From Lentzea pudingi (GTDB lineage Bacteria; Actinomycetota; Actinomycetes; Mycobacteriales; Pseudonocardiaceae), in assembly GCF_014646255.1 (NCBI RefSeq), contig NZ_BMNC01000009.1:124001-188000 (forward strand): a stretch of DNA of 64,000 nt, written 5' to 3'. The position numbers and the translations under genes were made by a program. This document shows positions 8,313-16,735 of this stretch, piece after piece. Under the pieces are notes generated by a model. It made no database searches. It was not told the DNA's origin and saw only the letters and a list, made by a program, of their open reading frames with translations. Position 1 is the first letter of the stretch, and the number at the start of each line of letters is the position of its first letter.

Positions 8313-9317
8313 ATGCGCAAAGGTCTCTTCCTCGCGACGATCGGCCTGCTCACGACCGTGCTGGTCGTGAGCGACCACGTGTTCCCGCCTCCCTCCGCCC
8401 CGGACCGGGAGTCGAGGACCGCGGTCGTGGCGCTCGGCGACAGCACGATGTCCGGTGAGGGCGCCGGCAGCTACGAGCCGGGGACCGACGGCGAGGAGGG
8501 CGGCAACTGGTGCCACCGCTCGCGTGAGGCCGAGATCATGAAGACCGCGGTCGACGCCGACCAGAAGATCAACCTGGCGTGCTCGGGCGCGAACTCGGAC
8601 AAGCTGCGCAACGAGCAGCTGCCCCGCCTGCGCGACATCGCCGGGTCGAACCAGGTCGTCGCGATCGTCGTGGCAGTCGGCGCGAACGACGACCCCCGTT
8701 TCTCCGAGATCCTCAACAAGTGCTTCGAGGCGTGGGGCAAGCGCAGCGACTGCACGTCGTCCGTGGCGCCGGAGTGGACCAAGCGCGTGCGCCGGATGGT
8801 CCCCAAGGTCGAGAACACGCTGAACGCCATCCGCCAGACCATGCGCGACTCCGGCTACCTCGACTCGTCGTACCAGCTGGTCGTGCAGTCGTACGCGGCC
8901 CCGGTGTCCCCGAAGATGCCGCAGTCGCTGCAGAACCTGTCCGGCTGCCCGCTGCGCACCACCGACCTGGAGTGGGTCGTCGAGGAGGCGGTGCCGGAAC
9001 TGTCGAACGGCCTGCGCACGGCCGCGGCGAAGGTCGGCGCGCGGTTCCTCGACCTGGCGCGGGCCGGTGTGGGCCGCGAGGCGTGCGTGGGCGGGGACGA
9101 GCCGGACACCGAGTGGTTCACGCGGCTGTCGGTCGACTGGGACGGGCTGAAGGACCAGCGGCGGTCGTCGCACGCGTTGCAGGAGTCGTTCCACCCCAAC
9201 GCCCGCGGTCACGAGGAGATCGGGCGTTGCCTGGGCGAGTTCCTGGCGTCGGACAAGCGGGACGGGGCGTGCGTGGCCCGGCTGGACGGGTCGCTCGGGC
9301 TCAACACCGAGAGCTAG
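8313..9317 (+). CDS. Exported SGNH/GDSL-type hydrolase
   Basis: 334 residues. An N-terminal hydrophobic segment (residues 4-21) makes it exported or membrane-anchored. Block I is VVALGDSTMSGEGAGSY (catalytic Ser in GDST), block III VVAVGANDDPRF, and block V SFHPNARGHEEIGRCL supplies His and likely Asp-equivalent. Six or more Cys residues suggest disulfides outside the cytoplasm. This resembles actinobacterial secreted lipase/esterase of the SGNH group; substrate unknown. Its stop overlaps the stop of the opposite esterase by four bases (CTAG). Confidence 0.87.
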   Translation: MRKGLFLATIGLLTTVLVVSDHVFPPPSAPDRESRTAVVALGDSTMSGEGAGSYEPGTDGEEGGNWCHRSREAEIMKTAVDADQKINLACSGANSDKLRNEQLPRLRDIAGSNQVVAIVVAVGANDDPRFSEILNKCFEAWGKRSDCTSSVAPEWTKRVRRMVPKVENTLNAIRQTMRDSGYLDSSYQLVVQSYAAPVSPKMPQSLQNLSGCPLRTTDLEWVVEEAVPELSNGLRTAAAKVGARFLDLARAGVGREACVGGDEPDTEWFTRLSVDWDGLKDQRRSSHALQESFHPNARGHEEIGRCLGEFLASDKRDGACVARLDGSLGLNTES

Positions 9318-10162
9318 ACCCAGAGCTTCAGTTCGTCGCGCGGCCAGCCGGGATCACCCGTGCGCGCGAACTCGGCCCACGCCCTGGCGATGTCGCCGCG
9401 GAACATGTCCGGCACGTCCGCACCGTGGTGCGCGGGATGCCTGGCGTAGATCGACCGGAACGCGCTGCCGTGCTCGTCCGCGAGCCTCGTCGTGGGACGC
9501 TGGAACAGGTCCACGTCCTCATCGGCCGTGTGGCACACCATCAGCTCGACGTCGTACGGCCCTTCCAGCGGGCTGCGCGGCAACGTGTCGCCGTCGATGA
9601 TCGGCTGGTACAGCACGACGTCCGGTTCTCCCGCACGCTGCACCTCGACGGCTTCACGAGGTGTGAAGAACCGTCCGGCGAGGCTGTGCACGATGGCGCG
9701 GTGGAACAGGCCCGCGGCCGACGGCATCACCATCAGGCTCGCGACGGTCTGCGCTCCGGACGACTGGCCGGCGACGGTGACGTTGTACGGATCTCCGCCG
9801 TAGCGCGCGATGTTGCGGTGGATCCAGCGCAGCGCCGACACGACGTCGAGCAGCCCGCGGTTGTGCTGGATTCCTTCCAGCGCACCGTAGCCGTCTTCCG
9901 CGAGCCGGTAGTTGCAGCTGACGAACACGATCCCGTGCGACGCGATGACGTCACCGGCGTACTCCGGTTGCGCCGACGAGCCCACGGTGTTCGCGCCGCC
10001 GTGGACCCAGAGGATCACCGGCGCTCCGGAGTCCACCGTGGACCACACGTTCAGGGTGTGCCGGTCGCCGAACGCGCCGGTCGGCTCGCCGTCGCAGTCC
10101 ACCGGTGGGTGGAGGCGCAGCGAGCCGACCGGCGGCTCCGCGTAGCGGATGCCGAGGTTCAG
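9314..10162 (-). CDS. Shortened type B carboxylesterase, possible CTG start
   Basis: Type B carboxylesterase features are present: LNLGIRYAEPPVGSLRL, VILWVHGGANTVGSS (oxyanion hole), nucleophile Ser in VAGQSSGAQTVAS, Glu in HTADEDVDLF and a His in PAHHGADVPDMF. The family is usually 450-550 residues; this frame is 262 residues from GTG 10102, or 282 from a CTG at 10162. The CTG overlaps the TGA of the upstream gene and has AGGTGA five bases before it, and family homology continues up to it, so I place the start there. The first strand of the fold and a large middle section are absent. Either a compact esterase or a decaying gene. Confidence 0.6.
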   Translation of the reverse strand: MNLGIRYAEPPVGSLRLHPPVDCDGEPTGAFGDRHTLNVWSTVDSGAPVILWVHGGANTVGSSAQPEYAGDVIASHGIVFVSCNYRLAEDGYGALEGIQHNRGLLDVVSALRWIHRNIARYGGDPYNVTVAGQSSGAQTVASLMVMPSAAGLFHRAIVHSLAGRFFTPREAVEVQRAGEPDVVLYQPIIDGDTLPRSPLEGPYDVELMVCHTADEDVDLFQRPTTRLADEHGSAFRSIYARHPAHHGADVPDMFRGDIARAWAEFARTGDPGWPRDELKLWV

Positions 10163-12564
10163 GCCGTCACCTGGTGCGAGACCGGGAGGACGCGCAGGTT
10201 CGCCGCCGCCCGTTCCAGCTGGGAGAGCACGCTCGGGCGCATGCCCGCGATCTCCAGGTCGGACGCCGGGCCGGCCATCTCCTGCAGCAGCACCTGCTGC
10301 GGGTGATCACCCTCGGCGTCGGCCACGGCCAGCACCCGGAAGGGCGTGCCGGGCGCGAAGAGGACGCGTTCCTCGGTGGCGACGGCGACGCGGTCGGCGA
10401 CCTCGATCCGGCGGCCGGTGACCGACCAGATCAGGTACTCGGTGACGCCGTCGATGCGCTGGGCCGGGTTCGCGACGGCGTCCAGCAGGCCGTGCTCGAC
10501 CAGGACGTCGCCGCTGCGGTAGCGCCGCGGGCCGGTCTGGCCGCTGACGCCCCACACCGTGGCGATGCCGCTGTGCACGGGCAGGCGGTTCATGCCCGAG
10601 ACGATGCACGCGACGTACGGGCGCAGGCGGCCCAGGCGTCCCATGCGGAGCGTCTCGACGACCATCTCCTCGTCCTGCGACACGCACGCCAGCAACGCCG
10701 TGAGGTCGGTGACCATGGCCTCGAACGCGGCTGGGTCCTCCTCCGCGTCCGGGCGCTGCGAGAGCAGGCGGACGACCGTCGCCGCGTGCACGCCGTAGCG
10801 CTCGCCGAGGGCACGGCGGACCGTGTCGCGTTCGGCGTCGGAGCTGCCGTGGTCGGCGTCGATGAACTCGCGCTCGCCGGTGTTCTCCGGCTGGGCCTCC
10901 CACATCGCCAGCGGCGCCAGCGGCAGCGGGCCGTCCACGCGGAACCTGACCGGGGCGGAGTCCGGGTCGTCCGACGGGAACGCGGCCTCGTCCGGGTCGT
11001 CCAGCGCGTGCGACGTCACGGACGACATGGCCGGACCGGCGCCCATGCTCGCGTACGCGGGCTGTTCGGGCTCGGCGGGCGTGACGGGGGTGAAGAAGCC
11101 GGTGCCGTTGTCGGGCGAGTCCCGCGTCGACAGCGCGTGCGCCGGCGAGCTCGCCGCGACGACCGGTGCGGCAGGCGGAGGCGGCGGCGGTGCGATCACC
11201 TTGGAGTCGCAGAACACCAGGCGCAGGAGCTTGCGCACCTCGGGCTCGAGGCGTTCCACGAGAGCAGCGCCGTGCACCGCGACCGCACCGGGCGTCGTGC
11301 GCCCTGGGGTGCCGACGGTCAGACGTGCCCACTCCGGGTCCAACGGCTGTGTGCGCACCTCGGCCGCGTTGTACGGCTCGTCCTGCTCACGCACCCACAG
11401 GCCGGAGGGCACGACTTCGAGCACCACGCCGTCGCCGAGCGCGAACACGCCCGGCGAGACCTCGTTCAGGCCCTGTACTGGCGTCCGGTAGCCCGAGACG
11501 ACGGGCACGGACTCGTTCGGCACGCACAGCACCTCGGTGACGAACGGGCGCCACGTCTGCTGGCCGCGCGGGTCGACCGCGATCACCGCCGGTCCGCCGC
11601 CGCGCAGGTTGCCCACCGGGATGCCGGTGAACATCGCGATCGGCTCGCCGATCTGGTCGGCGACGAGGCTGCCGATGCTCGCGTCGATGCCGTACGGGAC
11701 GAGCCGCACGCGCGACCGGGCCGCCTGGGGCAGCGCCGTGAGCAGGCGGCACACCTCGTCGATCGGGATCGACGACTGGCCGGGCCCGCCGACGACGACC
11801 GTCAGCACGTTGTCGCGGCACGGCAGCGCCACGATCGGCCGCGAGTCCTGGGCGGCCGGGTCGAACGGTGGCTGCTGCGCGCGCAGCCAGAGCCCGCTCG
11901 GGATCGGCTCCGAGATGCCGATCTCGCCCGTGGGCCACGGCGAGTTCGGGTCCATCGCCTCCCACTGCGGCACCGGGAAGCGGCGGCCGAACGGCATCGG
12001 GGACGCGTTCGGCTGGAACTTCACCCAGCTGCCGTAACCCTGCGTGCCGACGACGAACGCGGCACCGGGCACCGTGGTCAGCACGCCGTCCGGCGCCACG
12101 ACCTCGGCCTGCAGCTGCTCGGCGAGCCACTGCGCGGGAGCGGTCGGCCGCATCGTGCCGGCGTGCGAGACCGCGAGCCGGACGGGCCCGCGGCCGTGCA
12201 ACGCCGTCACGACGTGCGGCCAGAAGGTGCTCTGGTCCCCGCTCGGGAAGTCGACCACGACGACGGTCCGGCCCTGGTCGGCCGGGAGCGCGCGGGCCAG
12301 TCCCGTGGCGCCCTGGCTCGGGCCCTCGGGAGCGGAGATGACGAGCGTCGACCCGACGGAGTTCGCCGCGAACGGCGTCCTCTGGGGTACCGGGTCCGGC
12401 TGCGGGATCGCGGCCGGCGGCTGCTCGACTGGGTACAGATCCATGTCCTGGTCGGTGCTCGTGATGGTCTGAACTCCGAAACTGCTCTGGCCAGAACTCT
12501 GGGGCTGTTGTGGTTGCTGGTCGCCTTGGGCGGCGGCACGTCGGCTCAACAAGCGCCTGATCAC
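10159..12564 (-). CDS. Unrecognised 801-residue protein with ADP-ribosyltransferase-like C-terminus
   Basis: No signal peptide or membrane helix. Residues 1-70 are Gln/Pro-rich; 71-460 contain a repeated unit beginning PSGLW-x-R (residues 222 and 386); 455-560 are a Pro/Ala/Asp-rich linker; 570-765 form a second domain. In that domain LPVHSG (661), LIWSVT (711) and EERVLFAPGTPFRVL (731) line up in order with the R, STS and E-x-E blocks of mono-ADP-ribosyltransferases, but the Arg is Ser and the catalytic second Glu is Arg, so an active transferase is unlikely. The function is unknown; similarity is by eye and is inference. Start ATG 12564. Stop overlaps the following esterase. Confidence 0.7.
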   Translation of the reverse strand: MIRRLLSRRAAAQGDQQPQQPQSSGQSSFGVQTITSTDQDMDLYPVEQPPAAIPQPDPVPQRTPFAANSVGSTLVISAPEGPSQGATGLARALPADQGRTVVVVDFPSGDQSTFWPHVVTALHGRGPVRLAVSHAGTMRPTAPAQWLAEQLQAEVVAPDGVLTTVPGAAFVVGTQGYGSWVKFQPNASPMPFGRRFPVPQWEAMDPNSPWPTGEIGISEPIPSGLWLRAQQPPFDPAAQDSRPIVALPCRDNVLTVVVGGPGQSSIPIDEVCRLLTALPQAARSRVRLVPYGIDASIGSLVADQIGEPIAMFTGIPVGNLRGGGPAVIAVDPRGQQTWRPFVTEVLCVPNESVPVVSGYRTPVQGLNEVSPGVFALGDGVVLEVVPSGLWVREQDEPYNAAEVRTQPLDPEWARLTVGTPGRTTPGAVAVHGAALVERLEPEVRKLLRLVFCDSKVIAPPPPPPAAPVVAASSPAHALSTRDSPDNGTGFFTPVTPAEPEQPAYASMGAGPAMSSVTSHALDDPDEAAFPSDDPDSAPVRFRVDGPLPLAPLAMWEAQPENTGEREFIDADHGSSDAERDTVRRALGERYGVHAATVVRLLSQRPDAEEDPAAFEAMVTDLTALLACVSQDEEMVVETLRMGRLGRLRPYVACIVSGMNRLPVHSGIATVWGVSGQTGPRRYRSGDVLVEHGLLDAVANPAQRIDGVTEYLIWSVTGRRIEVADRVAVATEERVLFAPGTPFRVLAVADAEGDHPQQVLLQEMAGPASDLEIAGMRPSVLSQLERAAANLRVLPVSHQVTA

Positions 12565-12668
12565 CTCCGTGCCATCCCGGTCACTCGCCCTTTCGGCTTA
12601 ATCGGGCAACGGTCGTGCACGCTATCAAGACGCGCCGTAGTTCCGTCACCCAGTCGGGTTCTTTGATC

Positions 12669-13346
12669 TCATCCGATCGAGACCCACACGGCGCGCGCTC
12701 GTCCGCACACCCCGTCGGGACCGATGATGGCGGACGCGGAGTACGCCTTGCGGCCCTCCTTGCCGAGCTCCCACGCCAGCAGCACGTGGTCCGCGCCCAG
12801 TGCGACCGGCCGCTCGACCTGCGCGACGAAGGTGCCGAGCACGAACGCCGGGCCGCCGTCGGGGGCGACGGGCTGCGCGGACGGACAGTCGAGCGCGGCC
12901 CAGACGATCTCCGGGAGCACGCTGACCCCGTCGTTCGGCAGGACGTCGGCCGGAGTCCAGACCCCGGCCCACTCGTCGCGGCCGTCGAGCGGGCCGAGCA
13001 GCGCGGCGATGCCGTCCTCCCGGTCCGGGCCGCACCCGAAGCAGGTCGGGAACGGGTGCCGGTCGCGCCACGGCACCTTCGCCGACGCCTTCAGCGCCTC
13101 GTCCAAGGTCGGCGCGGCGGGCACCTCCAGGTCGAGCGCGGCGGGCTCGGCGGAGGCGATGACGACCTCGCCGTCGAGCAGCTGCCCGTCCCTGACCTGC
13201 ATCTCCCGGTCCAGCGGCACCGGTTTGCGCAGCCGGACGCTCACCGCGCCACCTCGGACGTGGTCGGCGAGCAGCCCGGCGGAGTAGCCGCCGTTGCCCA
13301 TGCCGGGAGGCCCGTTGAACCTGCTCGCGACGATCACGCTGCTCAT
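12669..13346 (-). CDS. Thioesterase-like (hotdog-type) protein
   Basis: 225 residues, ATG at 13346 overlapping the stop of the YchJ-like gene (ATGA). N-terminus SSVIVASRFNGPPGMGNGGYSAGLLAD resembles acyl-CoA thioesterase-like proteins of the hotdog superfamily, and a second half (ADHVLLAWELGKEGRKAYSAS) fits the second hotdog repeat. A CFGCGPDR motif near residue 110 could bind metal. Substrate unknown. Pairing with a SEC-C protein in an overlapping operon suggests co-expression rather than a shared reaction. Confidence 0.7.
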   Translation of the reverse strand: MSSVIVASRFNGPPGMGNGGYSAGLLADHVRGGAVSVRLRKPVPLDREMQVRDGQLLDGEVVIASAEPAALDLEVPAAPTLDEALKASAKVPWRDRHPFPTCFGCGPDREDGIAALLGPLDGRDEWAGVWTPADVLPNDGVSVLPEIVWAALDCPSAQPVAPDGGPAFVLGTFVAQVERPVALGADHVLLAWELGKEGRKAYSASAIIGPDGVCGRARAVWVSIG

Positions 13347-13717
13347 TCCAGGCCCTCCGCGTACACCCACTGGCCGTTCTCCCTGATGAACTTGCTGCGC
13401 TCGTGCACGACGCCACCGACGTAGTGCGCCCGGAACTCCACCATGCCCTCGTTCGCGAACATCCCGCCGTTCTCGGTCGACAGGATTTCGAGCTTCAGCC
13501 AGCGGTCGGTCGAGTCGATCCCGGCACTGGAAGGGCGGTGTTTCGCGGCCCACGTGCGCAGCAGGTAGTCCTCGTCGGACACCGCGAAAGCGCTGTAGCG
13601 AGAACGCATCAGCTGCTCCGCGGTGGCCGCCTTGCGGGCTCCGGAGTGCAGCGCACCGCAACAGTCCATATAGGACTGACCGGTACCGCAGGGGCACAGT
13701 TTGTTGGTCACCTCCAC
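13343..13717 (-). CDS. YchJ/UPF0225 family protein with SEC-C zinc motif
   Basis: 124 residues. N-terminal SEC-C motif LCPCGTGQSYMDCCG (C-x-C and C-C) binds zinc in this family. The rest matches UPF0225 (YchJ): LMRSRYSAFAV and VEFRAHYVG. Cellular role of the family is not established. It is the upstream member of a two-gene operon with the thioesterase-like gene. Confidence 0.9.
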   Translation of the reverse strand: MEVTNKLCPCGTGQSYMDCCGALHSGARKAATAEQLMRSRYSAFAVSDEDYLLRTWAAKHRPSSAGIDSTDRWLKLEILSTENGGMFANEGMVEFRAHYVGGVVHERSKFIRENGQWVYAEGLE

Positions 13718-13806
13718 ATTGTGCCTGGTGAACCCGTTAGAACCGATGCCGCGCCCCGTACGTACCCCTTGGCAAGACTGACTCGCGGGAGGCAGAGGAG
13801 ACGGCA

Positions 13807-14358
13807 GTGAGTGTCGACAGCAGGACAGAGCTCGTACCCCTTCGCACGTGGTTCGGGCTGCGCTGGCGCGGCTACGACCGCGACGAGGTGGACGACTACG
13901 TCGCCGAGCTGGAAGCCGAGCTTCGCCTGGTCACGGCCGACCGCGACGCCTCGGAGGCCCGAGCGGAGGCCCTGGCCGCCAGACTGGTCACGGTCCAGGA
14001 GGAGAACGCCGCCCTGCAGGACGGCCTGCACCGCATCTGCCTGACCCCGATCGACCCGAAGGGCCTGCCGGAACGGCTCGCCCGCATGGTCGCCCTGGCC
14101 GAGGAGGAACGCCGTGACGTCGTGCGGGACGCCCAGCTCAAGGCACTGATGATCGTGGGCGAGGCCGAGCAGCGGGCCCGCCGGCTCGACGAGGAGGCGG
14201 CCGAGAAGCGTGACGGGATCCGCGAGGACTTCCGGCTCGCGATGTCGGCCCGCCGGGCCGAGGCGATGCGGGCGCTGGCCGAGCTGCGCAACGTCGCCCG
14301 TGACGAGGCGGAGCGCATCGTCACGGAGGCCAGGATCCAGAGCCTGCACATCGAGTGA
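13807..14358 (+). CDS. DivIVA-domain coiled-coil protein
   Basis: 183 residues from GTG 13807 with GAGGAG eight bases upstream. The N-terminal LRTWFGLRWRGYDRDEVDDY is a DivIVA/GpsB-type membrane-targeting module with the conserved YDRxEVDxY segment. Residues 36-75 and 100-180 are predicted coiled coil from heptad Leu/Ala and alternating charge. Such proteins mark curved membrane or division sites. It is shorter than Wag31 (the main actinobacterial DivIVA, ~260-300 residues), so it is an accessory paralogue rather than the essential polar scaffold. Confidence 0.8.
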   Translation: MSVDSRTELVPLRTWFGLRWRGYDRDEVDDYVAELEAELRLVTADRDASEARAEALAARLVTVQEENAALQDGLHRICLTPIDPKGLPERLARMVALAEEERRDVVRDAQLKALMIVGEAEQRARRLDEEAAEKRDGIREDFRLAMSARRAEAMRALAELRNVARDEAERIVTEARIQSLHIE

Positions 14359-14457
14359 CCACCCGGAGTGGTGCGGGCGGGGACGCCTCGGCGGCCCCCG
14401 CCCGGACCCGCTCGGACGTGCACACCCGTCCGCGGCCAGTCGTGGCATCCTGCGGAA

Positions 14458-15000
14458 ATGAAGATCATGGCAGTCGCGCTCACCCTGGCGGCGACGCTCG
14501 GCCCGATCGCACCCGTGGGCCGGCTCGGCGATCTCACCGACCTGGCCGTGCGGCGCGTCCAGATCGCGGATCTGGTGGCAGCGGCCAAGTTCGGCACCAC
14601 CCAGCCCATCGACGACCCCGCGCGTGAACAGGTCGTGCTCGACGGCGTGCGCGCGAAGGCGGTGGCGCTGGACCTCGACCCCGAGAACGCAACCCGGTTC
14701 TTCCGCGCCCAGATCGAGGCGAACAAGTCCGTGCAGCGCGGCCTCCACGAGCGCTGGACCGCGCATCCCGGGGAGGCGCCGTCGAAGCGCCCCGACCTGG
14801 CCACCGAGGTCCGGCCCGTGCTCGACCGGCTGACCACGGACCTCCTGGCCGAGCTGAAGGACACCGAGCAGGTCCGCCGCCCGTCGATCCGCTGCGAGGT
14901 GCACGCGGAGATCGCGGAACGGTCCGCGGTGGTGCGGCACCGTCTCGACCGCCTGCACGCGGACGCGCTGGCCGAGGCGATGACCACCGTGTGCCAATAA
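14458..15000 (+). CDS. Exported chorismate mutase, AroQ-gamma class
   Basis: 180 residues with a short hydrophobic N-terminus (MKIMAVALTLAATLGPIAPVG) acting as signal. The chorismate mutase core is clear: RVQIADLVAAAKF, PIDDPAREQVVLDGV, FFRAQIEANKSVQRGLHERW. The Lys/Arg and Glu/Gln residues expected to bind chorismate are present. AroQ-gamma enzymes convert chorismate to prephenate outside the cytoplasm; the purpose there is not settled. Two Cys residues near the C-terminus could form a disulfide. Monocistronic between the DivIVA-like and SDR genes. Confidence 0.85.
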   Translation: MKIMAVALTLAATLGPIAPVGRLGDLTDLAVRRVQIADLVAAAKFGTTQPIDDPAREQVVLDGVRAKAVALDLDPENATRFFRAQIEANKSVQRGLHERWTAHPGEAPSKRPDLATEVRPVLDRLTTDLLAELKDTEQVRRPSIRCEVHAEIAERSAVVRHRLDRLHADALAEAMTTVCQ

Positions 15001-15116
15001 CACGGAACCCGGCAGGATCAGGCAAGAACGCGATAGCTTCGATCTCCTGCTCCCACTGCCCTGACTGGTCTTATTGGTTCATCGGAAACCAAGCAGATCC
15101 AGAAGGCGGTAGGAAC

Positions 15117-15866
15117 ATGTCAGTCGCGATCGTGACCGGTGGCAGCTCGGGCATCGGCTGGAGCACGGCCGTCGAACTCGCCCGGCGAGGCGCCGCGGTG
15201 ATCCTCACCCACAGCGCCAACGAGGCGGGCGCCAAGCAGGCCGTCGCGGCCATCGAGCAGAACGGCGGCAAGGCGTCCGCGCTGCACTTGGACGTCGGCC
15301 GCAGCGACACCTTCGAGGCGTTCCGCGACCAGGTCACCGAGGTGCTGCGGGGATGGGGCCGGAACGAGGTCGACGTCCTGGTCAACAACGCGGGCTTCGC
15401 CCAGACCGCCCTGTTCCCGGACACCACCGAGGAGCTGTTCGACAGGTTCTACCGCGTCCTGCTCAAGGGCCCGTTCTTCCTCACCCAGACCCTGCTCCCG
15501 CTCCTCGCGGACGGCGCCGCCGTGGTCAACACGACCAGCAGCTCCACCGAGAGCCCCGAACCCGGCTACTCCGGGTACGCCAGCATGAAGGGCGCGCTGG
15601 TGGTGCTCACCCGCTACCTGGCCAAGGAGCTCAGCCCGCGCGGCATCCGCGTCAACTCCGTCTCCCCCGGCGCCACCCGCACCAGGCTGGGCGGCGACGC
15701 CTTCGAGAAGTTCCCGGAGTTCATCCCCGCACTGGCCGCGCAGACCGCACTCGGGCGCGTCGGCGAGCCCGACGACGTGGCGGTGGCCATCGCGGCGCTG
15801 GCAGGCGACGACGGCCGGTGGATCACCGCGCAGAACGTCGAGGTGTCGGGCGGTTTCGGTCTCTAG
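15117..15866 (+). CDS. Short-chain dehydrogenase/reductase
   Basis: 249 residues from ATG 15117 with GGTAGGA upstream. NAD(P)-binding VTGGSSGIGWST, NNAG motif (VLVNNAGFAQ), catalytic Tyr-x3-Lys in YSGYASMKG with Ser in NTTSSSTES, and the C-terminal NVEVSGGFGL. Classical SDR fold; substrate unknown. Its TAG stop overlaps, on the other strand, the stop codon of the IS481 transposase remnant (CTAG), so the insertion/deletion boundary lies exactly at the gene's end while the protein itself looks complete. Confidence 0.92.
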   Translation: MSVAIVTGGSSGIGWSTAVELARRGAAVILTHSANEAGAKQAVAAIEQNGGKASALHLDVGRSDTFEAFRDQVTEVLRGWGRNEVDVLVNNAGFAQTALFPDTTEELFDRFYRVLLKGPFFLTQTLLPLLADGAAVVNTTSSSTESPEPGYSGYASMKGALVVLTRYLAKELSPRGIRVNSVSPGATRTRLGGDAFEKFPEFIPALAAQTALGRVGEPDDVAVAIAALAGDDGRWITAQNVEVSGGFGL

Positions 15867-16173
15867 AGGTGATGTCCAGGGAGGTTGGTCAGCCAGGTGA
15901 TGGGGGCTGGCCTCCGATGGCGGAGTGGGCTCGGTGGTGATTGTAGAAGTGCAGCCAGCCGGGCAGAGCGGTTCGGCGTTCGGTTTCTGAGTGGTAGTGG
16001 CGGGCGTAGGCCCAGCCGTCTGCCAGGGTGCGGTGGAAGCGTTCGATCTTGCCGTTGGTCTGGGGCCGGTAGGGGCGGGTGCGTTTCGGTGTGATGCCGA
16101 GTCCGGCGCAGGTGTCGCGCCAGGCGACGGAGCGGTAAGCGGGGCCGTTGTCGGATAAGACTCGTTCGACAAC
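15863..16173 (-). pseudogene. IS481-family transposase, C-terminal fragment
   Basis: About 95 codons of a DDE transposase: RVLSDNGPAYRS (second catalytic Asp), TRPYRPQTNGKIERFHRTL (catalytic Glu in GKIERF) and FYNHHRAHSAIGGQPP. The N-terminal ~200 residues, including the HTH and first Asp, are missing. One C is lost in the run at 15902-15906: the frame then ends early after QPPSPG, whereas adding a C restores ITWLTNLPGHHL and a stop at 15863. No terminal inverted repeats or target duplications are visible. Inactive remnant. Confidence 0.8.
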
Positions 16174-16610
16174 ACCTGCAGCAGATCCGCGCCGCCAGGC
16201 CGGGGCAGGCCAGGAACGTCCCGCGCGTACAGCTGGGCCACGGGCACCAACGGAATCGGCCCGTCGACCGCTATCCGCGTGCCTTCGTCCACGCGGTCGA
16301 CGACGACTTTTTCTTCTGCGGTCAACAGGTTCACGCCGTGCTCGCGTGGCCGAGACCACGCCTCGGTCAGGATTCGCCGCCGTGCCATCACATCCGGGAT
16401 GGTCGCGCCATCCACAAAGGAACCGACGTGCGCGGTACACGCCGGCCACGCCTCCCCCGCCGGCCACAACAACGGACCACCGAACGAACTGTCCGCCGCA
16501 CCCGGTTCGCCGGGCCGGGGATGCAGCCGAACGGTGGTGCGGGCCAGCGGCGCCATGGCGGGCAGGTGTGCCGCGAGATCGACCGGGCGCGGCGGAGTCG
16601 TGCGGACCAT
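16168..16610 (-). pseudogene. DUF1963 (YwqG-like) gene, 5' part only
   Basis: Starts MVRTTPPRPVDLAAHLPAMA and has the family features SSFGGPLLWPAGEAWP and PLVPVAQLYARDVPGLP, then DLLQVL, where the next residues should be WCP-type. At that point (about 16168-16175) the sequence switches to transposase coding in another frame. About 145 codons remain of a protein usually near 300-350 residues; the 3' half is not present anywhere downstream. So it was cut by an IS481-type insertion, then a deletion removed the rest of both genes up to the SDR stop. Confidence 0.75.
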
Positions 16611-16735
16611 GGCGGAATGCTAGTGGTGCAACCGATCAGCCGCGGCCACTTCCGCCTTCGTGCTCGCACCCAGCACAGCGCTTCCGGCGGTTCGCCGGTG
16701 AGGAGGTCGCCCTTCCCCACCGGCGCGAGCCTCGG

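Noticed and set aside
7269..9212. 647-residue version of the GlxA-type regulator extending upstream
   Set aside because: The extra N-terminal part is antisense to a well-supported SGNH hydrolase and has no domain; the DJ-1 domain starts near GTG 8207.
10105..12666. 853-codon open frame on the + strand opposite the 801-residue protein
   Set aside because: Codon-position composition and protein features favour the minus-strand frame, which has the proper linker/domain structure and overlaps its neighbours by ATGA.
15863..16173. Complete IS element
   Set aside because: The N-terminal two thirds of the transposase and both terminal inverted repeats are missing, and the remaining frame is shifted.
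16611..16735. Possible short gene between the DUF1963 remnant and topoisomerase A
   Set aside because: Frames here show no signal peptide, domain or ribosome site and the interval is only 125 bp.
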